64,000 nucleotides of DNA from Mycolicibacterium sp. CH28 (lineage in GTDB: Bacteria > Actinomycetota > Actinomycetes > Mycobacteriales > Mycobacteriaceae), in the NCBI RefSeq assembly GCF_004745805.1, contig NZ_SRLQ01000002.1, positions 310,001 to 374,000 of the forward strand. Direction: 5' to 3'. Shown here piece by piece: positions 33,241-43,200 of the stretch. The notes beneath the pieces are model-generated. The model had not been told where the DNA came from. It made no database searches and saw only the letters and a list, made by a program, of their open reading frames with translations. Every line of letters starts with the position of its first letter. Position 1 is the first letter of the stretch. The translations under genes were made by a program, and so were the position numbers.

Positions 33241-34265
33241 ATCCGCGTCTCCGCGACTCCACCGGCCCGCTCCCACAACCGCAACGATCCGCGCGCGAGA
33301 TCGGCCCCACAGCTGCCCTGCAACGCCGATACCGGTCCGCGCGAGTACCGCTGCCAGCTCACGGCCCGGCGCAGGTGCGCCGCACGAGTCTGATCGTGAT
33401 CCACCGTCATCCCGGTGGCCTGCACCACCTCGGCAGCCGCGGCCATCCGCGCCGCGACCACCTGGTCGCCGGCCAGAAACTCGGCGACATCGGAGTCGCC
33501 GGCGGCTGCGGTGGCCAGGGCGGCGAGGGCTTCGGTCAGCCGCCGGTAGCGCACCGGGGCGGCGACCGCGGTGATCGCTGCCAGCACCGCATCCACCGCG
33601 CTGGCACGGCGCACCGCCGCCCGCACCGCGGCCTGGCCCTGGCTGGGGTTGCCGTCGCGCAACGCGTGCACCGCGTGGGCGATACCGAACAGATCGAGCT
33701 GTTCGAGCAGCCGCCGTCGCACGGCCGGGGCGACGCGATGCGGGCCGGCCACGAAGCGGTCGGTCGAGCCCAGGTCGGCCGGATCGGCGCTCAACGTGCG
33801 CAACGCCTCGATCACCTCGCTGTCGATGACCGCGGCGTCGAGTGCGGCCACCGCGGCGAGACCGGCCAGCGGGTACACCTGCGCACCGATGAACTCGCCG
33901 AGCACCCGGCAGCGCGCGGCAGCGGTCGCGATCGGCCCGTCACCGCCGAATCCGGCCAGGTCGGCCTTGTTGAGGACAACGACGGTGGGCCGCTCCGAAC
34001 CGGCCAGCGCCTGGGAATCCTCGGGCTTGACCGTCTCGGCCAGCACATAGACATCCACGTCGGCACGCTCGGCCGGGCCCGCCACCGCCACCCCAGCCGC
34101 GCACAGCGCCCGCCCCACCGTGCGCCGACCACACCCCGGACGGCCAACGACGCCCACCCGTACCGGGGTACGCAACCGGTGCACCAGGCGCGTCACCGCC
34201 GGGTCGGCGACCCGGGCGGCCAGGGCGGCGGCCGTGTCCACGAACTGCCCCACCACACCGGACAT
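33237..34265 (-). CDS. Rv0209-type GTPase-like protein
   Basis: 342 residues. RVGVVGRPGCGRRTVGRAL occupies the P-loop position (about residues 37-55), but the usual GK[ST] is GRRT, so the lysine is replaced by arginine. A clear NKxD G4 motif follows in TVVVLNKADLAGFGG. The C-terminal two thirds are helical (YRRLTEALAALATAAAGDSDVAEFL). It is the first gene of a pair with the Rv0210-type protein and divergent from trmB. Function is unknown; a membrane-remodelling partner of the second protein is one guess. The start at 34265 agrees with MSGVVGQFVDTAAAL in the family. Confidence 0.72.
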   Translation of the reverse strand: MSGVVGQFVDTAAALAARVADPAVTRLVHRLRTPVRVGVVGRPGCGRRTVGRALCAAGVAVAGPAERADVDVYVLAETVKPEDSQALAGSERPTVVVLNKADLAGFGGDGPIATAAARCRVLGEFIGAQVYPLAGLAAVAALDAAVIDSEVIEALRTLSADPADLGSTDRFVAGPHRVAPAVRRRLLEQLDLFGIAHAVHALRDGNPSQGQAAVRAAVRRASAVDAVLAAITAVAAPVRYRRLTEALAALATAAAGDSDVAEFLAGDQVVAARMAAAAEVVQATGMTVDHDQTRAAHLRRAVSWQRYSRGPVSALQGSCGADLARGSLRLWERAGGVAETRI

Positions 34266-34358
34266 GCTGACATCAGCGCACGTGTGGCGCGAGCCACTAC
34301 CAGGAAAAGGCAACTGTTGGGTATCAATCTGCACCACGGAGCAGGTGCACCCACATTC

Positions 34359-35117
34359 ATGAGCGACCATGGACGGATGCATGCGCAGCGCCATAGTGGC
34401 TCAGCCACGCCCGAGGTCGGGACGGCGCACCTGTATCCCCGGGTGACAAGCTTCCGGTCGCGCCGCTCAGCACTGACCGAGGCCCAGCAGGAGGCCTGGG
34501 ACCGGCTGTGGCCAAGCCTGGGAACTCAGGCCAAATTCGACGATAAGCCGGCCGGGCTGCTCGACACCGAGACCTGGTTCGGCCGCAAGGCTCCCGTCGT
34601 GCTGGAAATCGGCTGCGGCACCGGTACCTCGACACTGGGCATGGCGCAGGCCGAACCCGGCGCCGACGTGGTCGCCGTCGAGGTCTACCGGCGCGGCCTG
34701 GCCCAGCTGCTCGGTGCCATCGACCGGGAGGGTGTCACCAACATCCGGCTGATCCGCGGTGACGGCGTCGACGTCCTCGAGCACATGGTCGCCCCGGCCA
34801 GCCTGACCGGGGTACGAGTGTTCTTCCCCGACCCGTGGCCCAAATCACGCCACCACAAGCGCCGCCTGCTGCAGCCGAGCACGATCGCGCTCATCGCCGA
34901 CCGGCTGCGGCCCGGCGGAGTGCTGCACGCGGCCACCGACCACGCCGGCTACGCCGAGCAGATCGCCGAGGCCGGCGACGCCGAACCGCGGTTGCGTCGG
35001 GTGCAGCCCGGTGAAGAACTGCCGATCTCGGTGCAGCGCCCGACGACCAAGTACGAGACGAAGGCCCGCCAGGCGGGTAGCGCGGTAGCCGAACTGCTCT
35101 GGACGAGACCACTATGA
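34359..35117 (+). CDS. trmB: tRNA (guanine-N7-)-methyltransferase TrmB
   Basis: 252-residue SAM-dependent enzyme that makes m7G46 in tRNA. The SAM-binding motif is VVLEIGCGTGTSTLGMA, followed by VVAVEVYRRGLAQLL, the TrmB signature VFFPDPWPKSRHHKRRL and ATDHAGYAEQIA. The ATG at 34359 (MSDHGRMHAQR) corresponds to the start of Rv0208c, though no good ribosome site is seen. Its stop overlaps the NYN gene start (ATGA at 35114-35117), which leads on to mmpL3, the same order as in M. tuberculosis. Confidence 0.95.
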   Translation: MSDHGRMHAQRHSGSATPEVGTAHLYPRVTSFRSRRSALTEAQQEAWDRLWPSLGTQAKFDDKPAGLLDTETWFGRKAPVVLEIGCGTGTSTLGMAQAEPGADVVAVEVYRRGLAQLLGAIDREGVTNIRLIRGDGVDVLEHMVAPASLTGVRVFFPDPWPKSRHHKRRLLQPSTIALIADRLRPGGVLHAATDHAGYAEQIAEAGDAEPRLRRVQPGEELPISVQRPTTKYETKARQAGSAVAELLWTRPL

Positions 35118-35809
35118 ATCTGATGGAAGACGCCGCAGCGCCGGCCCCGGTCCTGCTGGAGGCTGAGGAACCGGTGCACGTTCCCCCGGCTCAGCGGGTG
35201 CTGCTGGTGTGGGACGCACCCAACCTGGACATGGGGCTCGGGTCGATCCTCGGTGGGCGCCCCACGGCCGCACACCGCCCGCGATTCGATGCGCTGGGCC
35301 GCTGGCTGCTGGCCCGAACCGCCGAACTGGCCGCCGCGCATCCCGACATCACGGTGGAACCGGAGGCGACGGTGTTCACCAACATCGCCTCCGGTAGCGC
35401 CGATGTGGTCCGCCCCTGGGTGGAAGCGCTACGCAACGTCGGTTTCGCCGTCTTCGCCAAGCCGAAGATCGACGAGGACAGCGACGTCGACAGCGACATG
35501 CTGGCACATATCGCGCTGCGCCGCAGCGAGGGCCTGGCCGCCGTGCTCGTCGCCTCCGCGGACGGGCAGGCGTTCCGCATGCCGCTGGAGGACATCGCCC
35601 GCGCAGGCATCCCGGTCTACGTGCTCGGATTTCGCGAACATGCAAGCTGGGCGCTAGCGTCGGATACCTTGGAGTTTGTCGACCTGGAGGACATTCCTGG
35701 TGTTTTCCGCGAGCCGCTGCCGCGAATCGGCCTAGATTCGCTACCAGAGCAGGGGGCATGGCTGCAACCGTTCCGGCCACTGTCCTCACTACTGACATCG
35801 CGTGTCTAA
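35114..35809 (+). CDS. NYN-domain (PIN-like) nuclease-like protein, Rv0207c type
   Basis: 231 residues with a NYN/LabA-like fold. The conserved acidic residues of this nuclease family are visible as LLVWDAPNLDMGLG, then DEDSDVDSDMLAHIALRRSEG and VLVASADGQAFRMPLEDIARAG. A metal-dependent RNase role is therefore likely but not shown. It is coupled to trmB by a 4-bp overlap and ends 49 bp before mmpL3. This trmB-NYN-mmpL3 order is conserved in mycobacteria, so co-transcription with mmpL3 is plausible. Confidence 0.82.
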   Translation: MNLMEDAAAPAPVLLEAEEPVHVPPAQRVLLVWDAPNLDMGLGSILGGRPTAAHRPRFDALGRWLLARTAELAAAHPDITVEPEATVFTNIASGSADVVRPWVEALRNVGFAVFAKPKIDEDSDVDSDMLAHIALRRSEGLAAVLVASADGQAFRMPLEDIARAGIPVYVLGFREHASWALASDTLEFVDLEDIPGVFREPLPRIGLDSLPEQGAWLQPFRPLSSLLTSRV

Positions 35810-35822
35810 GTAGGAGAACCCG

Positions 35823-35846
35823 ATGCGCAGGTCGCCACAGATTTAG
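35823..35846 (+). CDS. Possible 7-codon leader ORF before mmpL3
   Basis: ATG at 35823, sequence MRRSPQI, TAG at 35844-35846. A good Shine-Dalgarno (AGGAG at 35812-35816) lies 6 nt upstream, and the mmpL3 ribosome site TTAGGAG follows directly behind the stop. It could be a short upstream ORF that affects mmpL3 translation, or a chance remnant. Confidence 0.35.
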   Translation: MRRSPQI

Positions 35847-35858
35847 TTAGGAGCTTAC

Positions 35859-38843
35859 GTGTTCGCCTGGTGGGGTCGAACTGTGTATCGCTACCGATAC
35901 ATCGTGATCGCTGTCATGGTCGCGCTGTGCCTCGGCGGCGGCATCTACGGAGCCAGCCTCGGCAAGCACGTCACCCAGAGTGGCTTCTACGACGAAGGCA
36001 GCCAGTCAGTGAAGGCGTCGCTGCTCAGCGATGAGGTCTACGGCCGTGATCGCACCAGCCACGTGGTGGCGATCCTGACCCCGCCGGGCGACGAGAAGGT
36101 CACCGATCCGGCGTGGCAGAAGAAGGTAACCGCCGACCTGGACGCGGTAGTCAAGGACAACCCCGATCAGATCGTCGGCTGGGTCGGCTGGCTGCGGGCA
36201 CCTGATAGCACGTCCGAGACCGTCCAGCAGATGAAGACCGCGGACCTGCGGCACACATTCGTCAGCATCCCGCTCAAGGGCAATGACGACGACACCATCC
36301 TGAAGAACTACCAGGCCGTTGAGCCAGCACTGAAGAAGATCAACGGCGGTGACATCCAGCTAGCGGGGTTGAACCCGCTGGCCAGTGAACTCACCGGCAC
36401 CATCGGCACCGACCAAAAGCGAGCCGAAATCGCCATCGTTCCCCTGGTAGCGGTGGTCCTGTTCTTTGTATTCGGCGGTGTCATCGCCGCCTCGCTGCCC
36501 GCGATCGTCGGTGGCCTCACTATTGCGGGCGCACTCGGAATCCTTCGCTTGACCGCGGAGTTCGGTCCCGTACATTTCTTCGCTCAACCGGTCGTCACCA
36601 TGATGGGGTTCGGCATCGCGATCGACTACGGGCTATTCATCGTGAGTCGGTTCCGCGAAGAGATCGCCGAGGGCTACGACACGGAGGCTGCGGTCCGCCG
36701 CACGGTGATGACGTCCGGCCGGACCGTTGCATTCTCCGCGGTGATCATCGTGGCATCTTCGCTGCCGTTGCTGTTGATCCCGCTGGGATTCCTCAAGTCC
36801 ATCACCTACGCGATCATCGCCTCGGTGATGCTGGCGGCATTCCTGTCCATCACCGTGCTTCCTGCCACGCTGGGCATCCTCGGTCGCAACGTCGACGCTC
36901 TCGGCGTGCGGACGCTGCTGCGGGTGCCGTTCCTGCGGAACTGGGGTTTCTCGCGCGCCATCATCAACTGGTTCGCCGAGAAGACCCAGAAGACCAAGAC
37001 CCGCGAGGAAGTAGAGCGGGGTTTCTGGGGTCGGCTGGTCAACGTAGTGATGAAGCGACCAATTGCGTTCGCGGTGCCAATTCTGATCGCGATGGTCCTG
37101 CTGATCATTCCGTTGGGGCAGCTAGCGCTGGGCGGTATGAGTGAGAAGTACTTGCCACCAGACAATCCAGTGCGCCACGCACAGGAACAGTTCGACAAGC
37201 TGTTTCCCGGCTTCCGCACCGAGCCACTCACGCTCGTGGTCCGCGGCGACGATGGCAAACCTGTCACCGAACAGCAGCTCGCGGATATCCGTGCCAAGGC
37301 CGAGGCCATATCCGGATTCACCGGTTCCGACGATCTGTCTTCGATGTGGCAGGAACGGTCGGCCCAGTCCGACGGGTCCAAGGACCCGTCGGTGCGGGTG
37401 CTCCAGAACGGTCTGGTCAACAGTGGCGACGCGGCGAAGAAGATCAACGAACTACGCGCGCTGACACCACCTCACGGCACGCAGGTCTTCGTCGGCGGGA
37501 CGCCCGCGCTGGCGCAGGACAGCATTCACAGCCTGTTCTCCAACCTCCCGCTAATGGTGCTGATCCTGGTGATCACCACCACCATCCTGATGTTCCTGGC
37601 GTTCGGCTCGATCGTGCTGCCGATCAAGGCCGCGTTGATGAGTGCGCTGACTCTGGGCTCGACGATGGGCATCCTCAGCTGGATGTTCATCGACGGCCAC
37701 GGGGCGGGCCTGATGAACTACACTCCGCAACCCCTGTTCGCGCCGATGATCGGCCTGATCATCGCGATCATCTGGGGTCTGTCCACCGACTACGAGGTGT
37801 TCCTGGTGTCCCGCATGGTGGAGGCCCGCGAACGCGGGATGTCCACCACCGAGGCCATCCGGATCGGCACCGCCACCACCGGCCGGCTCATCACCGGTGC
37901 CGCGCTGGTGCTTGCCGTGGTGGCCGGAGCGTTCGCGTTCTCCGACCTGGTGATGATGAAGTACCTGGCGTTCGGCCTGCTCATCGCGCTGCTGCTGGAC
38001 GCGACGGTCGTTCGGATGTTCCTGGTTCCGGCCATCATGAAGATGCTCGGCGACGACTGCTGGTGGGCGCCGCGCTGGATGAAGCGGCTGCAGGTCAGGA
38101 TCGGGCTCGGCGAGACCCACCTGCCCGACGAGCGCAAACGCCCGATCGTGCGGGAAGAGGGCCTGGTCGGTGCGGGTGCGCCGGTGCCGGCGGCCGACGT
38201 CCGCCGCCCCGTGCACGACCCCACCCATCCCGGCGGCGAGGCCAGACCGCGTCCGCGAACGGTCGGCCGGGCCGAATACCGCACACCGCCCCCGCCGCAA
38301 GAACCGCCCTCGGCCGCGGGCACGGCCCGGATGCCGGACGTTGCCGAGCCGGTGACTCCCCCCACGCAGGATCAGGGTGTTTCCGACGCGCCGACGACGC
38401 GGTTCTCGGTGGCCAAGAATGCCGTGAAGAGCGCGGTCAACAGCGCCACCGCCGCGGCCCGGTCCAGCCGGCCGCCCGTACCGCCCGCCCCGGACCGGGA
38501 GATCGAGTCCTGGCTGGGCGAGCTGCGTGGGAGCGACCGGGCAGTGCCCAAGCCGTCCAACGGCCCGCAACCGTCGGCCGAACCCACCCGGGCCACGCCG
38601 GCTCCGGAGGCTGCCACCACGGCCATCCCGGCTCCGCGCGAGGAGAACGGTACCGCCGACGTGCCGCCGGCGATCTCGGCGGAGGAGACCCGCGCCATCC
38701 CGGTCAGCAGGCCGGGCCAGGGCGACTCCGAGGTGGCAACCGAGAAGCTGAACTCGCGCGGCACGAAAGAGGGCGAGGACCGTCCGCGCCGTGGCGGCGG
38801 GGTCAGCGCCCAGGACCTGCTGCGCCGCGAGGGCCGGCTCTAG
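35859..38843 (+). CDS. mmpL3: Trehalose monomycolate flippase MmpL3
   Basis: 994-residue RND-superfamily inner-membrane transporter, essential for moving trehalose monomycolate to the periplasm. Two repeats each hold a periplasmic porter domain and a membrane bundle. The proton-relay pairs are Asp256-Tyr257 (GIAIDYGLF) and Asp644-Tyr645 (LSTDYEVFLVSRM), at almost the same positions as in M. smegmatis. From about residue 745 a long Pro/Arg-rich cytoplasmic tail follows, typical of MmpL3. GTG at 35859 is preceded by TTAGGAG. It lies in the trmB-NYN transcription unit, possibly with its own promoter, and hemophore-like genes lie further on. Confidence 0.98.
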   Translation: MFAWWGRTVYRYRYIVIAVMVALCLGGGIYGASLGKHVTQSGFYDEGSQSVKASLLSDEVYGRDRTSHVVAILTPPGDEKVTDPAWQKKVTADLDAVVKDNPDQIVGWVGWLRAPDSTSETVQQMKTADLRHTFVSIPLKGNDDDTILKNYQAVEPALKKINGGDIQLAGLNPLASELTGTIGTDQKRAEIAIVPLVAVVLFFVFGGVIAASLPAIVGGLTIAGALGILRLTAEFGPVHFFAQPVVTMMGFGIAIDYGLFIVSRFREEIAEGYDTEAAVRRTVMTSGRTVAFSAVIIVASSLPLLLIPLGFLKSITYAIIASVMLAAFLSITVLPATLGILGRNVDALGVRTLLRVPFLRNWGFSRAIINWFAEKTQKTKTREEVERGFWGRLVNVVMKRPIAFAVPILIAMVLLIIPLGQLALGGMSEKYLPPDNPVRHAQEQFDKLFPGFRTEPLTLVVRGDDGKPVTEQQLADIRAKAEAISGFTGSDDLSSMWQERSAQSDGSKDPSVRVLQNGLVNSGDAAKKINELRALTPPHGTQVFVGGTPALAQDSIHSLFSNLPLMVLILVITTTILMFLAFGSIVLPIKAALMSALTLGSTMGILSWMFIDGHGAGLMNYTPQPLFAPMIGLIIAIIWGLSTDYEVFLVSRMVEARERGMSTTEAIRIGTATTGRLITGAALVLAVVAGAFAFSDLVMMKYLAFGLLIALLLDATVVRMFLVPAIMKMLGDDCWWAPRWMKRLQVRIGLGETHLPDERKRPIVREEGLVGAGAPVPAADVRRPVHDPTHPGGEARPRPRTVGRAEYRTPPPPQEPPSAAGTARMPDVAEPVTPPTQDQGVSDAPTTRFSVAKNAVKSAVNSATAAARSSRPPVPPAPDREIESWLGELRGSDRAVPKPSNGPQPSAEPTRATPAPEAATTAIPAPREENGTADVPPAISAEETRAIPVSRPGQGDSEVATEKLNSRGTKEGEDRPRRGGGVSAQDLLRREGRL

Positions 38844-38855
38844 TTCTCCCGGGTA

Positions 38856-40010
38856 CTAGTCGCGCTGGCGGTTCGGTGGCACGACATCGGGTGTAGCCCC
38901 GATGACGACCGCATCGTCGTTGGCCTCGAGTTCGGCCTCTTCCTCGGCGGGGTCATCGGCCACCAGCACCCGCACGGCGCTGTTGAGGAACGCCAGCAAT
39001 GGCACCGCCAGCAGGGCTCCGACGATGCCGGCCAGCACACCGCCCGCCGTTATCGCCAGCACGATCGCCAGCGGATGGATCGACACCGCGCGGCCCATCA
39101 CCAGCGGCTGCAGGATGTGCGCTTCCAGCTGCTGGACCGCGATCACCACCCCGAGCGTGATCAGTCCGTAGACGACGCCCTTGGCCAGCAGGGCCACCAC
39201 GACCGCCAGAAAGCCGGTGAGGACCGCCCCGACCAGGGGCACGAACGCACCCAGGAACACCAGCGAGGCCAGTGGCAGCGCCAACGGGATGCCCATGATC
39301 GCCAGGCCCGTGCCGATACCGACCGCGTCGACCAGCGCGACGAGGAAGGTGGCCCGCACGTAGCCGGTCAGCGAGCCGAATCCAGCTCGGCCGGCCGCCC
39401 GCACCCGATCCCGGGCCCCCGACGGGATGATCTTGGTGACGAATGCGTAGATGTTCCGACCGCCGTGCAGCAGGAAGATCAGCGTGAACAACACCAGCAG
39501 GGCGCCGGTGATGATCTCGGTCAGCGTCGCCGCGGTGGACAGCGCACCAGTGGTCAGCTTCTCCTGGTTGTCGCGCAACGCCTTGATCGCGGTGTTGCCG
39601 GCGTTGTCGATCTGTTCCCGGCTCAGATGAGCCGGGCCTTCGATCAGCCACCTGCGCAGCCCGTCGATACTCTGCGTGACCTGTTCGACCAGCCCCGGTA
39701 GACCCGAAACGAATTGGCTGACAACAAAAGTCAAAATTCCGCCGAACAGTCCGAAGCCGCCGAGCAGCACCAGCGCCACCGCGCCACCACGTGGTGCACC
39801 CCGACGATCGAGCCAATCGACGCCGGGCAGTAGCAGCGCGGCAAACATGGTGGCCAGCGCCACCGCCACCACGATGACCTCGAGACGGACGACGATCCAC
39901 AGGAGCACCAGGATCGCCGCGGTGATCACCAGTAACCGCCAGCACCACGCCGCGGCCTTGCGGACCAGGGGATCTACCGCATCATCGTCCGAAAATCGGG
40001 TGGCCGGCAT
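38856..40010 (-). CDS. AI-2E family (UPF0118) permease, Rv0205 type
   Basis: 384-residue integral membrane protein of the AI-2E transporter / PerM family. There are about eight hydrophobic spans, with two near the N-terminus ([20 protein letters not shown] and [20 protein letters not shown]). A large periplasmic or amphipathic region covers 105-165, followed by the conserved [16 protein letters not shown] and [14 protein letters not shown]. Members move small molecules or protons; the substrate is unknown. ATG at 40010 has TACGCT 7 nt upstream and no ribosome site, so it may be leaderless. Convergent with mmpL3, 12 bp apart. Confidence 0.88.
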   Translation of the reverse strand: MPATRFSDDDAVDPLVRKAAAWCWRLLVITAAILVLLWIVVRLEVIVVAVALATMFAALLLPGVDWLDRRGAPRGGAVALVLLGGFGLFGGILTFVVSQFVSGLPGLVEQVTQSIDGLRRWLIEGPAHLSREQIDNAGNTAIKALRDNQEKLTTGALSTAATLTEIITGALLVLFTLIFLLHGGRNIYAFVTKIIPSGARDRVRAAGRAGFGSLTGYVRATFLVALVDAVGIGTGLAIMGIPLALPLASLVFLGAFVPLVGAVLTGFLAVVVALLAKGVVYGLITLGVVIAVQQLEAHILQPLVMGRAVSIHPLAIVLAITAGGVLAGIVGALLAVPLLAFLNSAVRVLVADDPAEEEAELEANDDAVVIGATPDVVPPNRQRD

Positions 40011-40191
40011 GCGGCCAAGCGTAATGGTCCGCGGCCCAGATCCCGGCGCTAACCGTTCTTCTCTGCCGGCGGGGAAGCTCACCACGGTGCGCCGGCTCCC
40101 CGCCCCACAGGGTTGCCAGTAAGCCACCGACAGCAGTGGAGGCAAAGAAACTGGCGCACAACGCCGACCCGCGCCGAAATTTGCGGCCTCG

Positions 40192-40222
40192 TAGACGACG
40201 GCCCTAATTGGACTTATAGTCC
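40192..40222 (+). promoter_or_regulatory. Candidate promoter of the PGRS-peptidase gene
   Basis: TAGACG (40192-40197), 17 bp, TATAGT (40215-40220). The -10 is embedded in a perfect small palindrome GGACT-TAT-AGTCC (40210-40222), so a repressor site and promoter may coincide. This would give a 5' leader of about 65-70 nt. The rest of the 283-bp gap (40011-40293) shows nothing recognisable. Confidence 0.45.
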
Positions 40223-40293
40223 GTTTGCCGGGGGTAGCCGGGCTGTGCCGTCGGCATTCCGATAATTCCGATCCCAAGCGGGGGAGTGCATTG

Positions 40294-43200
40294 ATGGGTG
40301 CTTCTGTCTCGAAAACCGCCCATGACGGTGGGCGTTGTGGCGGCACAAATGGACGCGGCATACAGCTGAGCCGAGTCGAGTACGGCCTTGCGGCACTTCA
40401 TAAATCACATTCGTGGACTTGGCTTGGCGCCTCGGCAGTCGCGTTGGGCGTCGGCGCTGCCATCGCCTCGATGCCCGCGGCATCGGCTGACACCGGCGAC
40501 ACGGGCGGGTCGAAAGGACCGTCGACATCGAGCAGCTCGTCCACCGGTGGTTCGACCGGGCATTCGGCGTCGTCGAGAGCGGTCAAGAGGGCACAATCAG
40601 GAACCAATGACTCAGCGGCGTCCGCTAACCGGACCGCTACCTCGGGCAAGAAGACATCAGAGGTAGCCGCGAGCACCGCTTCGGCGAGAAGTGCCGCCGC
40701 GACGACCACAACATCCATCCCGGCAGCCGCCTCGGTGACGGCGACCGCGAACCTCGCGGCGTTCAGTCTCCCCACCCCGGAAAGCGTCGTTCGGATCTTC
40801 GTCGGCGACGGCACGGCGGCCAACCCCAATGCCGGGATCCTCGCCGGAAACGGCTACTCGTGGACCGAGGACACCTGCGCGACGGGCACGGCCTGCAAGG
40901 GCGGCAATGCCGGGATCTTGGGCAACGGCGGCAGCGGATTCAACGGCGGCAACGGCGGCAGCGCGGGCTGGTTCGGTGACGGCGGAGCCGGTGGATCCGG
41001 CGTGGCGGCAGTCAACGGCGGCGCCGGCGGCAACGGCGGCCGGGGCGGTTTGATCGCCGGCAACGGTGGCGCCGGCGGTGCAGGCGCCACGGTGGCGGCA
41101 GGCTCGTCCGGCGGCAGGGGCGGTTCGGCCGTCCTGGCCGGCAACGGCGGCGAGGGCGGAGCCGGCGGCAACTCGACCGGCGCCTATGCCGGCGGCAGCG
41201 GCGGCCAGGGCGGAACGGCCGGACTATTCCTGGGCGACGGCGGCACCGGCGGCGCCGGTGGATCGGCGATCCTGAACGGGCAGACCGGCGGTGTCGGCGG
41301 GACCGGCGGAGACACCGGAATGTTCACGTTCTGGAGCACCCATAGCAAGAGCGGCGCCAGTGCCGGTGATGGTGGAGTCGGGGGCGCAGGCAGCTTCGGT
41401 GGTCGCGGCGGAAACGGCGGCAATGGCGGTCTGTTCTCCCTGCTCGCTTTCGGTGGTAGCGGCGGCGCCGGGGGCAACAGCCCGACAAAGGGCACCTCCG
41501 CCACCGATCACGGGGGCAATGGCGGCGACGGCGGACGCGGCGGCTTGTGGATGGGCAGCGGCGGCGACGGCGGCAGCGGCGGTATCGGTGGCGGCGACGG
41601 CGGCAACGGCGGCAACGTCGGCCTGCTGTCGATCTTCGGCGCGGGTGGCGACGGCGGCTCCGGCGGTGTCGGCCAGGCTGGCATCGTCGGCACCAACGGC
41701 GCCGACCCCGGTAAGAACCCGTCCTACACGATCGACGGTGGCGACGGTGCGCCTGGCGGTGCCGGCGGTTCCGGCGGCAACGGCGGAAACGGCAGCTGGA
41801 TCATCGGCGCCGGCGGCGACGGCGGCAGCGGCGGCCAGGGCGGCGCCGGTGGCCAGGGCGGCACCGGGTATTCCCCGTACAACCAGACCATCGATTCAGG
41901 ACTGCTCGGGGGCAACGGCGGTAACGGCGGTGCTGGCGGCGTCGGTGGGGCCACCGGTGGCGCCGCGGGCACGGGCCGACTCATGTTCTTCATTTCCGCC
42001 AACGGCAATGCCGGCGGCAGCGGGAGCGGGGGGGCCGGCGGCCAGGGCGGTGCCGGCGGTTATGGCCGCTCGCTCAACGGGTTGACCGGCGGTGCGGGCG
42101 GAAACGGCGGCAACGGCGGTCCGGGTGCGGAAGGCGGCGCAGGCGCGGACGGCGGTGCCGGTGGAGCAGGCGGCGCAGGCGGCGGTGGCGCGTTCGGCGG
42201 CGGCAACGGCGGAAGCGGCGGAAACGGCGGCATCGGTGGAGACGGCGGTGCGGCTACCGCGACCGACGGACCGGGCCGCGGCGGCGTCGGTGGGGCGGCC
42301 GGTGACGGCGGCGCAGCCGGCAACAGCGACCTCGATGCCGGACCGGGCGCAGATGGCGGCAACGGCGGCAACGGCGGCAACGGCGGGAGCGGCAGCGTCG
42401 GTGGCGCCGGCGGTGATGCCGGGCAGGGTGGAGTCGGTGGCACCACGCGCGGCGGGTCCGTCGGCACGGAAGGCAGCACAGGCGAGCGCGGCGTCGATGG
42501 TTCCTCGACAGCCACCGCAGCCAGGCTCGCGGCGCGATCGTCGGCTGCCCAGCCGGCCGGACCGGCGGCGTTCTTCGAGGAGCTCAGCCGTCAGATCGGC
42601 TATATCTTCTTCAACCGAGCACCCAGCGTGGACCCGGTCAACGGTGGCCAGGCCGGGCCGAACAAGCAGATCACCGTCAGCGTCAACGGGCAGGGCAACA
42701 ACGGCTACGGGGTGAGCTACACCATCACGGCACCGCCGAAGTACGGCACGGTGGTGGCCGGCGTTACCCCCGGTTCGTTCGTGTACACCGCGAACCCAGC
42801 TCTGGTCCAGCCGGGGATCGTCGACTACTTCACTGTCACGGTGAACAACGGGACAGCAGCCAAACTGCCGGGCTTGGCAGGCGTGGTCCAGGGCATGCTG
42901 CATGCCTTCGCGGTCATGATCGGTACGGCCAAGGAGGACACGTTCAGCAAGACGATCGAGGTCACCGTCGACGGCAACGGGCAGTACGGCAACGCCGCGG
43001 CAGCTGCGGACTACTGGGTGAACCAGAGCTACTCCAACTGCCAGCTCCAGGCGGCCGCGTCGGCGGCCCTGCAGGCGACCAAGCAGTTGCCGACGGCCAC
43101 GACCGAGCAGACCTGGGTCGACTGGGCCAAGACCAACGACAGCGTCGTGACTCCGGGCGCCAAGATGTACCTGGATGCCAACATCGAGGAGGGCGTGGCG

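Noticed and set aside
37346..38896. 516-residue frame overlapping mmpL3 on the same strand
   Set aside because: An out-of-frame reading of the mmpL3 C-terminal half, with Arg/Gly-rich sequence and no membrane segments.
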